NCBI RefSeq assembly: GCF_035975855.1
Contig: NZ_CP109055.1
Location: 3,906,001-3,970,000 of the forward strand
Reading direction: 5' to 3'
DNA from: Streptomyces sp. NBC_01304
GTDB lineage: Bacteria; Actinomycetota; Actinomycetes; Streptomycetales; Streptomycetaceae
Length of the DNA: 64,000 nt
Below are positions 62,246 through 64,000 of this stretch, piece by piece; position 1 is the first letter of the stretch; the number at the start of each line of letters is the position of its first letter. Position numbers and translations under genes: made by a program. The notes beneath the pieces are model-generated. The model had not been told where the DNA came from. It saw only the letters and a program-made list of their open reading frames with translations, and searched no databases.

Positions 62246-64000
62246 TCACTTACCTCCTGTGCTGCTCAGCGCGGGCGCGGGTTCGGCGTCCTGCTCTCGT
62301 ACGCGGACGGCTTGCCTTGCCCGGCGCTCCCTGACGAGCGAGCCGCACCACACGGCCACCGGCGCCAGCGAGATGCCGAGGGCGAGCACCGCCCAGGTCC
62401 GCATCGCCACATGGGTGTGGCCGAGCACGAACGACGCCACCAGGGACGTGGCGAGGAGCACCGCCCAGAAGAGGTGGATCCGGAACGTCAGCAGCCGGTC
62501 GGGGCTCGCGTCGCCGCCCTTCGGCGTGACCACGAACCGGCTGGGCCTGCGCAGCACCGCCTCGCCGAGCGACTTGGCGTAGATCGGCGCGGAGAGCGCC
62601 GACATCGCCATGCCCGCGAGCCCGCCGGAGCCCTCCGGCTCGTGCGGCGAGACGTTGTGGCGGCGGTTCCACAGGTAGAGCCCGATCTGCAGGGCCGCGG
62701 CGTCGCTGTAGAGCATCAGCCAGATCGACGCGGCGACCTGCGTACCCGAGGCGCCGAACCACAGGAACAGCACACAACTGAGGATGCCGAGCAGCCAGTT
62801 GACGGCCGTCATGGGGTAGTAGACGAGCATCAGCGTGTAGTTGAGCAGCCGGCCCGGCGGCATGCTGAACGGCGCCTTCCAGTACTGCTTGAAGAGGGTT
62901 TCGTACGTTCCCCTCGACCAGCGCAGCTGCTGGGTGAAGAAGTCCGTCCAGGAGGCCGGGCCCTCGCCGACGGCGAGCACGTCCGGGGTGTAGACCGATC
63001 GCCAGTGCTTGCCCGTCTTCGGGTTCTTGCGGCGGTGCAGCTCGAAGCCGGTGGCCATGTCCTCGGTGATCGAGTCGTAGAGGCCGCCGACCTGGAGCAC
63101 CGCGGAGATGCGTACGGCGTTGTTGGTGCCGACGAACATCGGGGCCCGGTAGCGGTTGCCCGCGCGCTGGATCAGCGCGTGGAAGAGGAACTGCTGGGAC
63201 TCGGCGGCCTTGGTGACGGCGGTGTCGTAGTTGCCGTAGACCTGCGGTCCGACGACGAAGGCGACGTCCGGGTCGCGGAAATAGCCGAGCATCCGCTCCA
63301 GGAAGTTGGGCATCGGCACGTGGTCGGTGTCGACCGAGGCGAAGAACTCGTACTCACGGCCGTGCATGGCGAGCCAGGCGTTGTAGTTGCCGTGCTTGGT
63401 CTTCGCCTTGTGGACGCCCTTCTTGCGGTTCCACTCGGGGACCCCGCTGCGGGTGAAGTGGCGTACGCCGAGCTCGGCGCAGAGCGCCTTGGCGGCCGGG
63501 TCGTCGCCCTCGTCGAGGAGCCAGACGTCGAAGGAGCCGTCGTGGTGCATGGCGACCGCGCCTTCCAGCGTGGCCCGCACCATGGCTATGGGCTCCTTGC
63601 CGGGCACGTACGTCGTCAGGAAGGCGACCTTGGTGCCGGGCTGGGGGGTCACGGGGATCGGGTCCCGCGCGACCATCGTGGCGTGGGCGATCGAGATGAC
63701 GTTGACGAGCATGAACAGCTCGATGAGTCCGATCGCGACGAGCATCGTGATGTCGAGCCCGATGAGCCAGCGGTCGCCGCCCTCCCGCGTGGTCCAGTGC
63801 GTGGGCCAGACGAGATAGACGAGCAGCACCCCGGTGAGTATCGGGGCGAGCGTCATCAGCAGGACGGCGCGTATTCGGTGCGGCTCGCGCGAGAGGAGCT
63901 TGTGGTACTGCACCCGGTAGGCGCCGGCGCCCGGGTCCTGAAGCGGCCCGGCTATCCGGCTGTGGGTGTCGTAGTCGTAGCCCTCCGGCCGCACAGCGCC
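62246..64000 (-). CDS. cslA: CslA: cellulose synthase-like glycosyltransferase (5' end outside window)
   Basis: A membrane GT2 synthase for beta-1,4-glucan at growing tips. The visible 584 codons hold two N-terminal TMs, the catalytic motifs (WLLDEGDD, SVDTDHVPM, TEDMATGF, QQLRWSRG), several C-terminal TMs and a charged tail (SLVRERRARQAVRVREQDAE). The reading frame is still open at position 64000, and known CslA proteins have a longer N-terminus than the GTG at 63994 would give, so the start lies beyond the window. Downstream is glxA, 2 nt away. Confidence 0.93.
   Translation of the reverse strand, partial: GAVRPEGYDYDTHSRIAGPLQDPGAGAYRVQYHKLLSREPHRIRAVLLMTLAPILTGVLLVYLVWPTHWTTREGGDRWLIGLDITMLVAIGLIELFMLVNVISIAHATMVARDPIPVTPQPGTKVAFLTTYVPGKEPIAMVRATLEGAVAMHHDGSFDVWLLDEGDDPAAKALCAELGVRHFTRSGVPEWNRKKGVHKAKTKHGNYNAWLAMHGREYEFFASVDTDHVPMPNFLERMLGYFRDPDVAFVVGPQVYGNYDTAVTKAAESQQFLFHALIQRAGNRYRAPMFVGTNNAVRISAVLQVGGLYDSITEDMATGFELHRRKNPKTGKHWRSVYTPDVLAVGEGPASWTDFFTQQLRWSRGTYETLFKQYWKAPFSMPPGRLLNYTLMLVYYPMTAVNWLLGILSCVLFLWFGASGTQVAASIWLMLYSDAAALQIGLYLWNRRHNVSPHEPEGSGGLAGMAMSALSAPIYAKSLGEAVLRRPSRFVVTPKGGDASPDRLLTFRIHLFWAVLLATSLVASFVLGHTHVAMRTWAVLALGISLAPVAVWCGSLVRERRARQAVRVREQDAEPAPALSSTGGK

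Overview
The window is high-GC DNA with the coding style of a Streptomyces chromosome. Third codon positions are almost all G or C, GTG and TTG starts are common, and ATGA stop/start overlaps link many genes. The gene content (GlgE-pathway operon, MsiK-type sugar ABC system without its own ATPase, IcmA, CslA/GlxA) is typical of the genus. From memory the gene order follows the S. coelicolor core from about SCO5447 down to SCO5413. No tRNA, rRNA, CRISPR array, IS element or prophage was seen.

Layout. 1-4.6 kb: end of an unknown gene, then two tandem secreted M4 metalloproteases sharing a duplicated 70-bp upstream block. 4.6-15.4 kb: alpha-glucan metabolism, with glgP divergent from a tight glgE-treS-pep2-glgB operon. 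15.4-20.1 kb: a HelD/HelR-type helicase behind a 19-bp inverted repeat, a MerR-thioredoxin pair, a repeat-rich spacer and an imine-reductase-like enzyme. 20.3-26.4 kb: a GH16 glucanase under a CebR-like palindrome, two small secreted paralogues, an MFS pump/TetR pair with three operator copies, and a DoxX/MarR pair. 26.4-30.5 kb: a DctA symporter divergent from its CitA/DctS-type two-component system.

30.6-37.6 kb: a lamin-tail-like secreted protein, a sugar ABC importer, two unknown anchored proteins and a double-HTH regulator. 37.7-43.9 kb: central carbon genes pfkA, pta-ackA and pyk. 44-48.3 kb: an envelope/secreted cluster (DUF6230-like, DUF6114-like, acidic repeat protein) and a thioredoxin-TPR protein. 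48.7-53.8 kb: a TetR regulator, then an SDR epimerase plus a MurG paralogue divergent from an OmpR-type two-component system. 53.9-59 kb: icmA, a DUF3817-like membrane protein, MarR and MFS genes, and a divergent ArsR-like regulator. 59.1-64 kb: a GH6 lipoprotein convergent with glxA-cslA, the hyphal-tip beta-glucan locus; cslA runs off the end of the window.

Three observations stand out. A modular palindromic repeat family (core CAAACGCCGGACGGGCTG, outer arms CCCCGCCCCTTCCCGAAAG) sits as a nested hairpin at three convergent gene ends. Pieces of the same family have been absorbed in frame into two proteins, GlgB and the DctS-like kinase. A second MurG is translationally coupled to an SDR epimerase and faces a two-component system, which may be a dedicated envelope-glycan or resistance module. 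Many regulators here have a clear palindrome in their divergent promoter, so regulator-operator pairs can be proposed. Coordinates use start codons chosen from ribosome-binding sites and family N-termini; alternatives are noted.
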